Positions 24,579 to 33,979 are shown, numbered from the stretch's first letter. The stretch is DNA of 64,000 bases from Lederbergia graminis (GCF_042655485.1 NZ_JBHSMC010000029.1:1-64000); one strand, 5' to 3'. Program-made: numbers and translations. The notes: generated by a model not told the origin, from the sequence alone.

Positions 24579-25550
24579 CTAGTTTTGTAATACATCATTA
24601 TTTTCGTATGCTTCAATGATTCTTCCAACAAGTGGATGACGGACTACATCAGTAGAAGTTAGGTGTATAAACGAAATACCTGAGACATACTTCAAAACAA
24701 CTTCCGCTGCCACTAATCCAGACTTTACACCTCTAGGTAAATCAACTTGTGTGGAATCACCAGTTAGTACCATCTTGGATCCAAATCCTAACCTCGTTAG
24801 GAACATTTTCATTTGTGCTTGTGTAGTATTTTGGGCTTCATCCAGAATGACAAAGGCATTATCTAATGTTCTACCACGCATATAAGCTAATGGTGCAATT
24901 TCGATTGTTTCACGATCAATCAACCTTTGTGTATGTTCTGCTCCTAATACATCATGTAAGGCATCATATAACGGCCTTAAGTAAGGGTCTACTTTTTCCT
25001 TTAAATCCCCAGGTAAGAACCCTAGGCTTTCCCCTGCTTCAATTGCTGGGCGTGTTAATATAATCTTATCTACTTTATTATTTTTCAATGCGTTCACAGC
25101 CATTACTACAGCTAGATATGTTTTACCTGTACCCGCAGGACCGATACCAAATACTAGGTCCTTTTTTCTTATTGCTTCGATATATTCTAATTGTCCAACT
25201 GTTTTAACATGTATCGCTTTTCCCTTCGTATTCCTTGCTATTTCTTTTTCAAATAACTCAGAGAAGAATTCTGGACGATTTTCTTTTGTTAACCGAGAGG
25301 CATATTCGACATCACGTTCACTAATATGGACACCTTTTCTAATAACCCTTTGTAACTGTCTAATTGTTTCAGTTGTGTTTTCAACTGCTTGTACTTCACC
25401 AGAAACATTAACGGTTTCTCCACGTGTTACAATTGTGACATTAAAACTTTCTTCTAATAACTTTAAATGAATATCAGCATTTCCAAATAATACAAAAGCC
25501 TCGTTAGGACTTTCTAATTCAATTTTCACAGTAACTTGTTCTTCTGACAT
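24579..25550 (-). CDS. phoH: PhoH family ATPase
   Basis: P-loop ATPase of 323 aa with an N-terminal KH-like part. Walker A is GPAGTGKTYLAV near 130 and Walker B FVILDEAQNTT; RGRTLDNAF precedes it. PhoH proteins are thought to be RNA helicase/RNase-linked, but the Bacillus role is unclear. It is 3 bp after yqfD, so the sporulation pair yqfCD reads into it. AAGGAG precedes the ATG. Confidence 0.92.
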   Translation of the reverse strand: MSEEQVTVKIELESPNEAFVLFGNADIHLKLLEESFNVTIVTRGETVNVSGEVQAVENTTETIRQLQRVIRKGVHISERDVEYASRLTKENRPEFFSELFEKEIARNTKGKAIHVKTVGQLEYIEAIRKKDLVFGIGPAGTGKTYLAVVMAVNALKNNKVDKIILTRPAIEAGESLGFLPGDLKEKVDPYLRPLYDALHDVLGAEHTQRLIDRETIEIAPLAYMRGRTLDNAFVILDEAQNTTQAQMKMFLTRLGFGSKMVLTGDSTQVDLPRGVKSGLVAAEVVLKYVSGISFIHLTSTDVVRHPLVGRIIEAYENNDVLQN

Positions 25551-25553
25551 TTA

Positions 25554-26738
25554 CTAATCTCCTTGGATGATAGGTTTTTCTTCTGCAATATTTTCAATCA
25601 CCTGAAAATTTATGGTTAATTTTACTTTACCATTCTCTACCTTCTCTTGCAAAATATATTCTTCATCTATCTTAGCATCCACAGGAATATGTTTTTTAAT
25701 ATCTTCACGAGCAAATTTTTTTGCAGCAGCAATTGCTTCTTCCTCTGATAATGATCTTTGATAATTTTCTTTTTCTCGAGTAGTTATTTCTGCATAATCA
25801 AAGGGAAGTTTCCACCCTAGAAAGAATAAATCATGTTTCTCTATTTCTGTTTCAGATTGAGTGTAATCTGCTTTACCAAATCCCCAAACAGGTAATGAAA
25901 ATTTCCCAAATACAAGTGCATGTTTTTTCTTTTCTTTCCCTGTAAATACACGCAATGATGAATCTAAAGGAAACTCCACCGTTGTTTTATACCACGTTTT
26001 ACCCCAGACTTTCCCTTCTGCTACAACCATCATTTCTTCTTCCTTACCAATTGCTCCTGATACGAGAAGTTGTCCTTTATCAACAAATTGATTAATTTTC
26101 ACCATCGGCTTTCCTCTCTCTACGAACATATGCGAAATTACAGCCTTTTTACTGGCAATTAAATGACCCGGACTTTTTTCCACCTGTTGCTTCGGTTCCG
26201 TCTTTTGAACAACTTGGAACTGATAGGTTGTCCCTTTTAATTCGACTCCAATCCATGTTATATTATCAATTTTCTCTGTTAACTTTTTTTGAATCATATT
26301 TGGTCTGTCACTAAAAATATGGGGAGTTCCTACTTTTACACCGAGAGTTGCAAGTTCTTTTCTGATTTGATGTTCAGTTTCAGGATCTGCTCCTTCCACT
26401 TGTATTCCCCATGTAATATTAGAAAGTATTCCTGCGACGAGGAAGAAAAATAAGATACCAACTAAAAAACCACTATTTTGAAGGGCCCTTTTCCAGAGGA
26501 AGGGAACACCCTCCCCACGTTTAAAGGAAATGGTACAATCGCTTTTTCTTACTGCTTTTCTAACCTTATGTAAATCTGGAAGTGCAATAAAAAAATAAAC
26601 CGCTCCTGATTTCTTCCTTTTAATATTCCAAGTACTAATCCCTGCTTGAGTGAATTTATTTAATAATCTTTCTATCCCTCTTCCTTCTAATCTTATAAGA
26701 ACGCGACCTAAGAAAAATGTTGTCCATTTGTTTTTCAA
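25554..26738 (-). CDS. yqfD: Sporulation protein YqfD
   Basis: A 394-aa protein of the YqfD family, expressed in the mother cell under sigma-E in B. subtilis. One clear membrane helix (about 90-110) separates a basic cytosolic N-terminus from a long extracytoplasmic part with POTRA-like sequence and many Lys/Glu residues. The start is TTG with GGAGTG upstream. It follows yqfC by 12 bp. A role in engulfment or forespore-envelope work is inferred from the family, not from motifs. Confidence 0.88.
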   Translation of the reverse strand: MKNKWTTFFLGRVLIRLEGRGIERLLNKFTQAGISTWNIKRKKSGAVYFFIALPDLHKVRKAVRKSDCTISFKRGEGVPFLWKRALQNSGFLVGILFFFLVAGILSNITWGIQVEGADPETEHQIRKELATLGVKVGTPHIFSDRPNMIQKKLTEKIDNITWIGVELKGTTYQFQVVQKTEPKQQVEKSPGHLIASKKAVISHMFVERGKPMVKINQFVDKGQLLVSGAIGKEEEMMVVAEGKVWGKTWYKTTVEFPLDSSLRVFTGKEKKKHALVFGKFSLPVWGFGKADYTQSETEIEKHDLFFLGWKLPFDYAEITTREKENYQRSLSEEEAIAAAKKFAREDIKKHIPVDAKIDEEYILQEKVENGKVKLTINFQVIENIAEEKPIIQGD

Positions 26739-26750
26739 TCATGACACTCC

Positions 26751-27035
26751 CTATTCATTTATATAAATTACTTCATCAATTTTTCCTTCTAATAAAATTT
26801 CCTCTGGAAGAATCGTTTTAATCACGAAGGCTGAACCTTTAATAAGTAGTTGTCCCTGCTTCAATAGCAGTCTTAGTTCATTGTCCTTAAAGACGAGAAG
26901 TCCTTTATGGTTTTCTATATAAACATGGAACTGCCCAACTACGGTTACTCTTGGGAAATCCATCATCACATCGGCAGGAAGTTCCATTTTGTTGGTCATC
27001 CATTTTTTTACCTTGTTAGCCCATTTTTTTGCCAT
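26751..27035 (-). CDS. yqfC: Sporulation protein YqfC
   Basis: A 94-aa beta-rich protein of the YabP/YqfC family, partner gene of yqfD; both belong to the sigma-E mother-cell regulon in B. subtilis. A basic start (KKWANKVKKWM) is followed by MDFPRVTVVGQFHVYIENH, typical of the family. Its ribosome site AAAGGGGG lies in the right arm of a hairpin (27043-27082). Confidence 0.9.
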   Translation of the reverse strand: MAKKWANKVKKWMTNKMELPADVMMDFPRVTVVGQFHVYIENHKGLLVFKDNELRLLLKQGQLLIKGSAFVIKTILPEEILLEGKIDEVIYINE

Positions 27036-27042
27036 AAAAAAG

Positions 27043-27082
27043 AACCCCCTTTCCTCTCATATGTATGAGTGGAAAGAGGGTT
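27043..27082 (-). terminator. Hairpin containing the yqfC ribosome-binding site
   Basis: On the minus strand AACCCTCTTTCCACTCAT pairs with ATGAGAGGAAAGGGGGTT around a 4-nt loop, and TTCTTTTTT follows. It has the form of a terminator for upstream genes, yet the 3' arm also holds the AAAGGGGG that must serve yqfC. Confidence 0.75.
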
Positions 27083-27121
27083 TCATAACAAAATTCCTCG
27101 CATAATTATATGTTTGTTTAT

Positions 27122-27589
27122 TTACCTTCTTTGATAAGGCTTCCGGGATTTAGGCGGACCTAAAACCTCTGACATAACAATCCCGTTTAATACATCCTCC
27201 TGCGAAAATCGAAGTGCAAGTTTCGGATGTGTTTTTATCCGTTCGACTTGGTGACTAAATATATCCGCTTCTTTTTTCAACTTCTCTTCTTCTTGCTTTA
27301 ATTTTTCCATCTTTAATGCTAATTCTTCTCTTTTGCGCTCAAAAGGAGAAGTTGCTTCGGTATTCTCATTTCTTGGCGTACTATTTTTATTTTCCGTCCA
27401 ATCTCGTAATTCCTTTTGAACAGGTCGCATTGTTTGTTGTCGTTGTTCATTAGATGTTTGTGGAGATGGAACATTCGGTCTTGGTTGCGGATTTTTATAT
27501 TGTTTTCCTTCATTTTGTTGATTTTTATTATTTCGATTAAAAAGAAATGAAACAACCGCTATAATAATGAAAATAATAAACTGTTCCAA
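27122..27589 (-). CDS. Membrane-anchored coiled-coil protein at the yqfB position
   Basis: A 155-aa protein with one N-terminal helix (3-18), a Gln/Asn/Pro-rich linker (about 20-75), a predicted coiled coil (about 80-112, Glu/Lys-rich) and a basic C-terminal tail. Homology is not recognised; B. subtilis has yqfB here, between floA and yqfC. It starts at TTG after AAAGGGGTG. Position after floA suggests a membrane-microdomain link, which is inference. Confidence 0.65.
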   Translation of the reverse strand: MEQFIIFIIIAVVSFLFNRNNKNQQNEGKQYKNPQPRPNVPSPQTSNEQRQQTMRPVQKELRDWTENKNSTPRNENTEATSPFERKREELALKMEKLKQEEEKLKKEADIFSHQVERIKTHPKLALRFSQEDVLNGIVMSEVLGPPKSRKPYQRR

Positions 27590-27623
27590 GGGTTAACACC
27601 CCTTTCATAAAACAAGTTCCGAT

Positions 27624-28634
27624 TTATTGTTGCTTGTTGTTATTGCCATCCTTCGGTTTCGTCATTTTACCAATTGAGTCGCGCATATCAGTATCAGCGT
27701 CAATATTTTTCAAGGAATAATAATCCATTACTCCAAGTTTTCCTGATTTTAATGCTTCAGCCATTGCCAAAGGAACTTCGGCTTCTGCTTCCACTACTTT
27801 TGCACGCATTTCTTCAACACGTGCCTTCATCTCTTGTTCATTTGCAACAGCCATTGCTCTTCTTTCTTCTGCTTTCGCTTGAGCAATTTTCTTATCTGCT
27901 TCTGCTTGATCTGTTTGTAGATGAGCACCAATGTTTTTACCAATATCCACATCTGCAATATCGATGGATAAAATTTCAAATGCAGTACCTGAATCTAACC
28001 CTTTTGTTAGAACTGTTCTAGAAATCATATCCGGATTTTCTAGTACTTTCTTATGATTCTCACTAGATCCGATTGTGGAAACGACACCTTCACCGACACG
28101 TGCGATTACCGTATCTTCACCTGCACCACCGACTAGGCGATCAATATTTGCACGAACAGTAATACGTGCTTTCGCTTTAACTTCAATACCGTCCATCGCA
28201 ACACCCGCAATAAATGGTGTTTCGATAACTTTTGGATTAACACTCATTTGTACGGCTTCAAGTACATCCCGACCAGCTAAGTCAATTGCAGCTGCCCTTT
28301 CGAATGTAAGCTCAATGTTAGCGCGTTGTGCAGCAATTAATGCATTAACTACGCGGTCGACATTACCTCCTGCAAGGTAATGACTCTCAAGCTGGTTGGT
28401 AGCGACATTTATTCCCGCTTTATGGGCTTTAATGAGCGGATTCACAACTCTTCCAGGTATAACCCTTCTTAATCGCATCCCAATCAGTGTGAAAATCCCT
28501 ATTTTTACTCCTGCTGCAATTGCAGATATCCAGAGCCCAATCGGTACAAATGTAAATAATATCGCTAATACAATAATACCAATCACAATAGCAACTAATA
28601 AGAAAATTGTTTCTGGTCCTAGTTCTGTTGGCAT
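27624..28634 (-). CDS. floA: Flotillin-like protein FloA
   Basis: Membrane-microdomain scaffold of 336 aa. An N-terminal re-entrant hydrophobic region (about 6-50) anchors it inside the membrane, followed by an SPFH/PHB domain (about 55-235) and an Ala/Glu-rich helical region for oligomerisation. B. subtilis FloA organises lipid microdomains and cell-wall enzymes. It follows the NfeD-type gene yqeZ, its usual partner, by 23 bp. GAGGAGG precedes the ATG. Confidence 0.95.
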   Translation of the reverse strand: MPTELGPETIFLLVAIVIGIIVLAILFTFVPIGLWISAIAAGVKIGIFTLIGMRLRRVIPGRVVNPLIKAHKAGINVATNQLESHYLAGGNVDRVVNALIAAQRANIELTFERAAAIDLAGRDVLEAVQMSVNPKVIETPFIAGVAMDGIEVKAKARITVRANIDRLVGGAGEDTVIARVGEGVVSTIGSSENHKKVLENPDMISRTVLTKGLDSGTAFEILSIDIADVDIGKNIGAHLQTDQAEADKKIAQAKAEERRAMAVANEQEMKARVEEMRAKVVEAEAEVPLAMAEALKSGKLGVMDYYSLKNIDADTDMRDSIGKMTKPKDGNNNKQQ

Positions 28635-28657
28635 CTATGTTCCTCCTCTATCATATA

Positions 28658-29959
28658 TTAAAGCTCACGTACCACTATACGAGAACCTTCTACCTTAATT
28701 ACTTTTACTTTCGTATTTTTTTCTACAAAGCTACCCTCTGCAACTACATCAAGACGCTCATCTTCTATTTTAACAGTACCTGATGGTCTTAAATCGGTAA
28801 TAGTAATACCTTCTCTACCGATGAGTTCCAGCCGATTTACGTTTGATACATATCCACTTTCTGTACTAGTTGAGTCAGTTAAAATAAGTTTTCTAAATAT
28901 GTTCATACGTTTACCAAACACCTTTATCATAATGATGGACAATAATATCGATAGGAATAATGCTATTATAATTGAAATTGCCATATGAACGACATTTGCT
29001 CCTGCCATCAGCATACTCCCTATTATTGCTACTGAACCAAGTATACCAGCAATTCCTCCAGGGAGAAAGAATTCTGCAGCTATTAAAATAATTCCTAAAA
29101 CAAATAATACAATGGATTCATAGCCTGCTAGACCTGCAATATAATGGCCATAAAAGAATAAAAGCAATGCACTTAAGCCCATCCCACCAGGCAAACCGAA
29201 TCCAGGGGAATATAACTCCAAAACTAATCCTAAGCTAGCAATTGATAATAGAATTGGCACGACAATGGGATTTGTAATAAATTGGGCAAGTTCCTCTGAA
29301 AAAGTTGTATCTATTTTACTTACTTTTGCATTTTCATACCCTATTTTAGTTAATAAATCGTCAAGATCATGAACTGTTCCTTCAGAGTAACCAACCTTTA
29401 ATGCCTGTTCTGCATCAAGAGTTAGTAACTTCCCATTTTTCTTTAATTCTGGCAAATCTATATCAGGTGTTGCCATTGCCTTTGCTATTTCAGGATCTCG
29501 ACCGCTGTGTTTTGCTGCACCAGCCATAGAAGAAATCCACATACTATCAGCCTTTTCTCCTGCTGTATTACCGGATTGATCTATAATAGCTGAAGCACCC
29601 ATCGTAGCATTTCCTGTCATATAGATTTCATCAGTATGCAATGCAATATAAGAACCAGCAGAAATAGCTTTAGAATTTATGAATGTTATCGTTTTGATAT
29701 CCGTATTCCTTATCGTATTTGCAATATCAGTTGCAGCATCAACTGACCCACCGTTTGTATGCATATCAAAAATAATTAAATCTGCATCATTTTCTTCTGC
29801 TTCCTTAATACCTCTCTCTAAGTAAGGATGAAGTCCTTTGGCAATATCCTCACGAATCGAAAGAACATAAATATTTGCATCATTACTCTCTGCATAAACA
29901 GGTAAAATAGACAGAAATGCAGCTGTTAGAATGCAGAACATTATAAATATTCGTCTCAA
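28658..29959 (-). CDS. yqeZ: NfeD family membrane-bound ClpP-class serine protease
   Basis: A 433-aa long-form NfeD protein. A signal peptide (1-23) leads to an extracytoplasmic ClpP-like protease domain with HTNGGSVDAA and KAISAGSYIAL holding the nucleophilic Ser. About four or five membrane helices (about 225-345) follow, then a C-terminal OB-fold NfeD domain (GREGITITDLRPSGTVKIE). Such proteins work beside flotillins. Starts at TTG after GGGGGAGG. First gene of the floA unit. Confidence 0.92.
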   Translation of the reverse strand: MRRIFIMFCILTAAFLSILPVYAESNDANIYVLSIREDIAKGLHPYLERGIKEAEENDADLIIFDMHTNGGSVDAATDIANTIRNTDIKTITFINSKAISAGSYIALHTDEIYMTGNATMGASAIIDQSGNTAGEKADSMWISSMAGAAKHSGRDPEIAKAMATPDIDLPELKKNGKLLTLDAEQALKVGYSEGTVHDLDDLLTKIGYENAKVSKIDTTFSEELAQFITNPIVVPILLSIASLGLVLELYSPGFGLPGGMGLSALLLFFYGHYIAGLAGYESIVLFVLGIILIAAEFFLPGGIAGILGSVAIIGSMLMAGANVVHMAISIIIALFLSILLSIIMIKVFGKRMNIFRKLILTDSTSTESGYVSNVNRLELIGREGITITDLRPSGTVKIEDERLDVVAEGSFVEKNTKVKVIKVEGSRIVVREL

Positions 29960-30045
29960 TCAATACCTCCCCCTTATTGAGAAAACTGTACCTATAATAC
30001 GTACAACACAACTAAAAGGATTCAAAAAAAAATCCTAATATAAAT

Positions 30046-30077
30046 AAAAGTCGATAAGCTTTTGCTCATCGACTTTT
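30046..30077. terminator. Terminator after yqeY
   Basis: AAAAGTCGAT(A)AGC pairs with GCTCATCGACTTTT; T runs lie on both sides. It closes the rpsU-yqeY unit before the floA unit begins. Confidence 0.88.
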
Positions 30078-30088
30078 TTGACTGCAGA

Positions 30089-30535
30089 TTACGATAAATG
30101 CCGTTGGACAAGTTTGCTTACAAGTGATCCATCTGCTTTTCCTTTGACCTTAGGCATTAGAACACCCATAACCTTGCCCATATCACTTTTTGAAGTTGCT
30201 CCAGTTTCAGCAATTGCACTTTTAACAATTGCTGAAACTTCATCTTCTGAAAGTTGCTCTGGCATATATATATTTACATATTCAAGTTCGCTTTGAATTT
30301 TCTGGACGAGATCATCTCGACCTGCTTTTTCAAATTCCTGGAGGGAGTCTTTGCGTTGCTTTACTTCGCGAGAAAGGACTGTCAACTCTTCTTCTTCGGA
30401 CAATTCTTGCTTCCCAAGCTTAATCGACTCATTCTGCAAGGCTGCTTTAAGCATTCGAACGACTGAGAGCTTATCTTTTTCTTTATTTTTCATCGCTTGT
30501 TTCATATCTTCATTTAAACGCCCAAGAAGACCCAT
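30089..30535 (-). CDS. yqeY: GatB/YqeY domain protein
   Basis: A 148-aa all-helical protein resembling the C-terminal tRNA-binding domain of GatB. The family blocks KEKDKLSVVRMLKAAL and MGKVMGVLMPKVKGKADGS are present. It follows rpsU by 15 bp, as in many Firmicutes. A tRNA-related role is assumed from the fold; no activity is established. Confidence 0.93.
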   Translation of the reverse strand: MGLLGRLNEDMKQAMKNKEKDKLSVVRMLKAALQNESIKLGKQELSEEEELTVLSREVKQRKDSLQEFEKAGRDDLVQKIQSELEYVNIYMPEQLSEDEVSAIVKSAIAETGATSKSDMGKVMGVLMPKVKGKADGSLVSKLVQRHLS

Positions 30536-30550
30536 TGTTTAGCACCTCTT

Positions 30551-30724
30551 TTAGAACTTGCGCTTTCTAGCAGCTTCTGATTTTTTCTTACGTTTTACGC
30601 TTGGCTTTTCATAAAATTCGCGCTTTCTGTATTCTTGTAGAGTTCCCGTTTTAGAAACTGTACGTTTGAAGCGACGAAGAGCATCTTCAAGCGATTCGTT
30701 TTTACGAACAACTGTTTTTGACAT
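30551..30724 (-). CDS. rpsU: 30S ribosomal protein S21
   Basis: Basic 57-aa ribosomal protein, start MSKTVVRKNESLEDALRRF. S21 sits near the anti-SD end of 16S rRNA and in B. subtilis affects motility and biofilm choice. The frame runs further upstream, but the ATG at 30724 follows GGGAGG and gives the standard length. Promoter at 30790-30818. Confidence 0.96.
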   Translation of the reverse strand: MSKTVVRKNESLEDALRRFKRTVSKTGTLQEYRKREFYEKPSVKRKKKSEAARKRKF

Positions 30725-30789
30725 CTCTCTTTCCCTCCCTCCGAACATAGCAATAACATGTTCATACATGGATGACCGTGTACCTTGCA

Positions 30790-30818
30790 ATTATAATATA
30801 ATGACTTTCTTAGGTCAA
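30790..30818 (-). promoter_or_regulatory. Promoter of rpsU-yqeY
   Basis: TTGACC (30818-30813) and TATAAT (30795-30790) have 17-bp spacing, about 65 nt upstream of rpsU. Confidence 0.7.
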
Positions 30819-30926
30819 CAATCTTTATTCTAAATGACCCAATATACATTATTTTTCAAGATATATATGTATATAATATTCATCTCCTCTTAACTTTGTC
30901 CATATATTATAAAAGGAGGAGAGGAC

Positions 30927-31844
30927 ATGCTATATATATTCTTTGCAATTATTTTGGCGTTTTGTTTTTTATTAGGTATGACATGGTTACGAATTGGTTT
31001 ATTTAATTTATCCGGTACAAAAATGAAAGAAATGTTGCAAAGAGTAACAACTACACCTATTAACGGCACGATTGCCGGTATCATAATGACAGTCATTCTT
31101 CAGAGTAGTTCTGCTGTTACAGTTATTACAGTAGGATTAGTTTCAGCTAGAATACTAACTTTTCCGCAAACAATTGGAATCATATTAGGGACGAATATAG
31201 GCACAACGATAACATTACAATTTTTTACTTTTGATATTACAAATTATATTATCCCATTCTTTCTCATTGGGATTTTCCTACAATTCTTTAACAAGTTTAG
31301 AAGTTATAGTTTTATTTTTTTAGGTATAGGAATTATTTTTACTGCGATGAATGGATTTGTGTGGATTTCCGAACCTTTTGCACAAATTGAATATATACAA
31401 CAATTTCTTGGTCTAATGAGCAAGCATTTATTATTAGCTTTTTTAGTTGGAACAGTATTAACAGCAATTGTACAGTCAAGTACGGTTATGACGGGAATTG
31501 CCATGAGTTTCTTAATGACTGGTACCATTACGCTTGAATCAAGTATCGCCATTATGATTGGAGCAAATATTGGAACATGTGCAACTGCATTATTAGCAGC
31601 TATTGGGGCAGGAAGAGAAGCAAGTTTAACAGCATTTGCCCATTTATGGTTAAATATTGGTGGAGCTGTGATATTTATACCTTTTGTTTCTTTCTTAGCA
31701 TATATTTCTAGTTGGGTTGCTCAATCACCAGCAACCCAACTAGCACATGCTAGTGTAATTTATAATGTGCTCTGTTCATTGCTTGTACTACCTTTTGCAG
31801 AGCAATTTGGGAGACTTATTATCAAATTCCATGGTCGACGTTAA
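30927..31844 (+). CDS. yqeW: Na+/phosphate cotransporter family protein YqeW
   Basis: Membrane protein of 305 aa with about eight helices. The two inverted halves each carry the PF02690 signature: QSSSAVTVITVG near 67 and QSSTVMTGIAMS near 187, each followed by GTNIGT or GANIGT. No PhoU domain is attached. Substrate is probably phosphate with sodium. It is on the plus strand, opposite to its neighbours; AGGAGG precedes the ATG. Its stop overlaps that of convergent deoC by 4 nt. Confidence 0.93.
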   Translation: MLYIFFAIILAFCFLLGMTWLRIGLFNLSGTKMKEMLQRVTTTPINGTIAGIIMTVILQSSSAVTVITVGLVSARILTFPQTIGIILGTNIGTTITLQFFTFDITNYIIPFFLIGIFLQFFNKFRSYSFIFLGIGIIFTAMNGFVWISEPFAQIEYIQQFLGLMSKHLLLAFLVGTVLTAIVQSSTVMTGIAMSFLMTGTITLESSIAIMIGANIGTCATALLAAIGAGREASLTAFAHLWLNIGGAVIFIPFVSFLAYISSWVAQSPATQLAHASVIYNVLCSLLVLPFAEQFGRLIIKFHGRR

Positions 31845-32512
31845 TAATTAGTCTCAGCAGTCAATCCTTGCATAATAGCAACACCTGCACTTGCTCCAAT
31901 TCTACTTGCACCAGCATCAATCATGTTACGGAGATCTTCTAAATTACGTACTCCCCCTGATGCTTTTACGCCAATGTCATTTCCAACAATTCTTCTCATC
32001 AGTTGAACATCTTCTATTGTCGCACCACCTGTTGAGAAGCCAGTAGATGTTTTGACAAAGTCAGCACCAGCTTGTTTGGATATTTCACACGCTCTTTCTT
32101 TTTCTTCATTCGATAACAATGAAGTTTCAATGATAACTTTTACTAGTGCTTTACCTTTCGCAACAGTACAAACCCTTGATATATCCTGCTTCACTTCATC
32201 ATTTTGTTTCGCTTTCAGAGCACCTATGTTGATTACCATGTCAATTTCAGTAGCGCCATTCTCAATTGCATTTTTAGCTTCAAACTCTTTTGTTTCGGTC
32301 GTATTTGCACCTAATGGAAATCCGATTACGGTACAAACTTTCACATCTGAATCACCTAATAGTGAGCTAGCAAATTTGACCCATGTGGGATTAACACAAA
32401 CAGACGCAAACTTGTATTGTTTAGCCTCTTCACAGATTTTCTTAATATCTTCTTTCGTTGCATCAGCTTTCAATAATGTATGGTCGATATAAGAAGCGAT
32501 ATTGTTCGTCAT
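31841..32512 (-). CDS. deoC: Deoxyribose-phosphate aldolase
   Basis: Class I aldolase, 223 aa, splitting 2-deoxyribose 5-phosphate into glyceraldehyde 3-phosphate and acetaldehyde during deoxynucleoside breakdown. The Schiff-base Lys lies in ADFVKTSTGFSTGGAT; KVIIETSLL and GVKASGGVR are also present. In B. subtilis deoC is in the distant dra-nupC-pdp operon; here it stands alone between yqeW and mtaB, with no nucleoside transporter or phosphorylase nearby. AAAGGAG precedes the ATG. Confidence 0.95.
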   Translation of the reverse strand: MTNNIASYIDHTLLKADATKEDIKKICEEAKQYKFASVCVNPTWVKFASSLLGDSDVKVCTVIGFPLGANTTETKEFEAKNAIENGATEIDMVINIGALKAKQNDEVKQDISRVCTVAKGKALVKVIIETSLLSNEEKERACEISKQAGADFVKTSTGFSTGGATIEDVQLMRRIVGNDIGVKASGGVRNLEDLRNMIDAGASRIGASAGVAIMQGLTAETNY

Positions 32513-32583
32513 ATATGTAACTCCTTTAAGTTAAATTTATTTTTATATCTTATCATTTCCATCTTTAAAATAAAAAAACAAGA

Positions 32584-32615
32584 AAGAAGGCGATCCGATT
32601 TTGGATAGCCTCCTT
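32584..32615 (-). terminator. Terminator after mtaB
   Basis: AAGGAGGCTATCC and GGATCGCCTTCTT pair around a 6-nt loop; TCTTGTTTTTTT follows on the minus strand. It ends the long hrcA-to-mtaB series. Confidence 0.88.
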
Positions 32616-32618
32616 ATA

Positions 32619-33974
32619 TTACATAGCTACTGGTTTTTCTACTACATTAGTATCATCCATGACACGGACAAATTGCCCCTCATTGTATGGATAGCCGGCT
32701 TTCGTAATTTTAACTTTCACTATTTTACCAATCATTTCTTCGTTAGCAGGAAATACTACTTTCAAATAATTATCTGTATATCCTTCATATAATCCACTTT
32801 CAGGATCTTCTTTATATAGTTCTTCTGGAATAACTTCTAATACTTCATCTTCGAATTGAGCAGCATATTCTTTTGCCAATTGGTCAGACAATGTAATTAA
32901 GCGATGAACACGATCATTTTTTATGTCTTCATCAATTTGATCTGTCATACGCGCTGCTGGTGTTCCTGTACGTTTTGAGTATGGGAATACATGTAATTCT
33001 GAAAACTTATGTTCTTTTATAAAATTATATGTTTCCATAAACTCTTCTTCCGTTTCACCTGGAAATCCAACGATTACATCAGAAGTTATAGCAAGGCCTG
33101 GTAGAGCTTTTTTCAATTTTTCTAAACGTTCAGCAAAAAACTCCATCGTATACTTTCTACGCATTCTTTTTAATACTGTATTTGATCCAGATTGGATAGG
33201 GATATGCATATGGCGAACAACTAATTTCGACTTATCAATAACATCAATCACTTCATCCGTTAATTGACTAGCCTCTATGGAAGAAATACGAATTCTCTTC
33301 AAGCCACGAACTTGAGACTCTAAGTCACGCAATAATGCAGCTAAATTATAATCCTTTAAGTCTTCGCCGTACCCACCAGTATGAATGCCAGTGAGTACAA
33401 TTTCTTTATAACCAGCATCTACAAGTTGTTGAGCTTGGCGTATTACTTCCTTCGGATCTCTTGAACGCATTAATCCACGCGCCCATGGAATAATACAGAA
33501 AGTACAGAAGTTATTACATCCTTCTTGAATTTTTAAAGAGGCACGAGTTCTATCTGTAAATGCAGGAACATCTAACTCTTCATAAACACGGTTCTTCATT
33601 ATATTACCAACTGCATTAATCGGCTTACGTTCTTCTTTATATTGCTCAATGTACTCTAGCATTTTGACGCGATCTTGAGTACCAACGACAATATCTACAC
33701 CAGGAATAGCCATAATCTCTGCGGGAGAAGTTTGAGCATAACACCCAGTAACACAAATTACTGCATCTGGATTTCGACGAATTGCGCGACGAATAACTTG
33801 TCTACTTTTTTTATCCCCTGTATTCGTAACAGTACATGTATTAATAACATAAACGTCAGCAGTGCTTTCGAAATCAACACGCTCGTAATTATTATTTTTA
33901 AATAATTGCCAAATTGCCTCAGTTTCATAGTGGTTTACTTTACAACCTAAAGTATGAAATGCAACTAGTGACAT
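32619..33974 (-). CDS. mtaB: tRNA N6-threonylcarbamoyladenosine methylthiotransferase MtaB
   Basis: Radical-SAM methylthiotransferase (YqeV) that converts t6A37 to ms2t6A37, 451 aa. The N-terminal domain holds one cluster site (HTLGCKVNHYE, NTCTVT, VTGCYAQ); the radical-SAM motif is CNNFCTFCIIPWARG; a TRAM domain (about 385-440) binds tRNA. The ATG at 33974 follows GAGGTGA and gives the same length as the B. subtilis protein. An in-frame GTG at 33983 overlaps the rsmE stop. Confidence 0.95.
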   Translation of the reverse strand: MSLVAFHTLGCKVNHYETEAIWQLFKNNNYERVDFESTADVYVINTCTVTNTGDKKSRQVIRRAIRRNPDAVICVTGCYAQTSPAEIMAIPGVDIVVGTQDRVKMLEYIEQYKEERKPINAVGNIMKNRVYEELDVPAFTDRTRASLKIQEGCNNFCTFCIIPWARGLMRSRDPKEVIRQAQQLVDAGYKEIVLTGIHTGGYGEDLKDYNLAALLRDLESQVRGLKRIRISSIEASQLTDEVIDVIDKSKLVVRHMHIPIQSGSNTVLKRMRRKYTMEFFAERLEKLKKALPGLAITSDVIVGFPGETEEEFMETYNFIKEHKFSELHVFPYSKRTGTPAARMTDQIDEDIKNDRVHRLITLSDQLAKEYAAQFEDEVLEVIPEELYKEDPESGLYEGYTDNYLKVVFPANEEMIGKIVKVKITKAGYPYNEGQFVRVMDDTNVVEKPVAM

Positions 33975-33979
33975 TAAAC

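Noticed and set aside
32052..32492. Long plus-strand frame opposite deoC
   Set aside because: It mirrors the codon pattern of deoC on the other strand and has no ribosome site or recognisable domain. The same holds for frames opposite prmA, ispH, pgpH and comEC.
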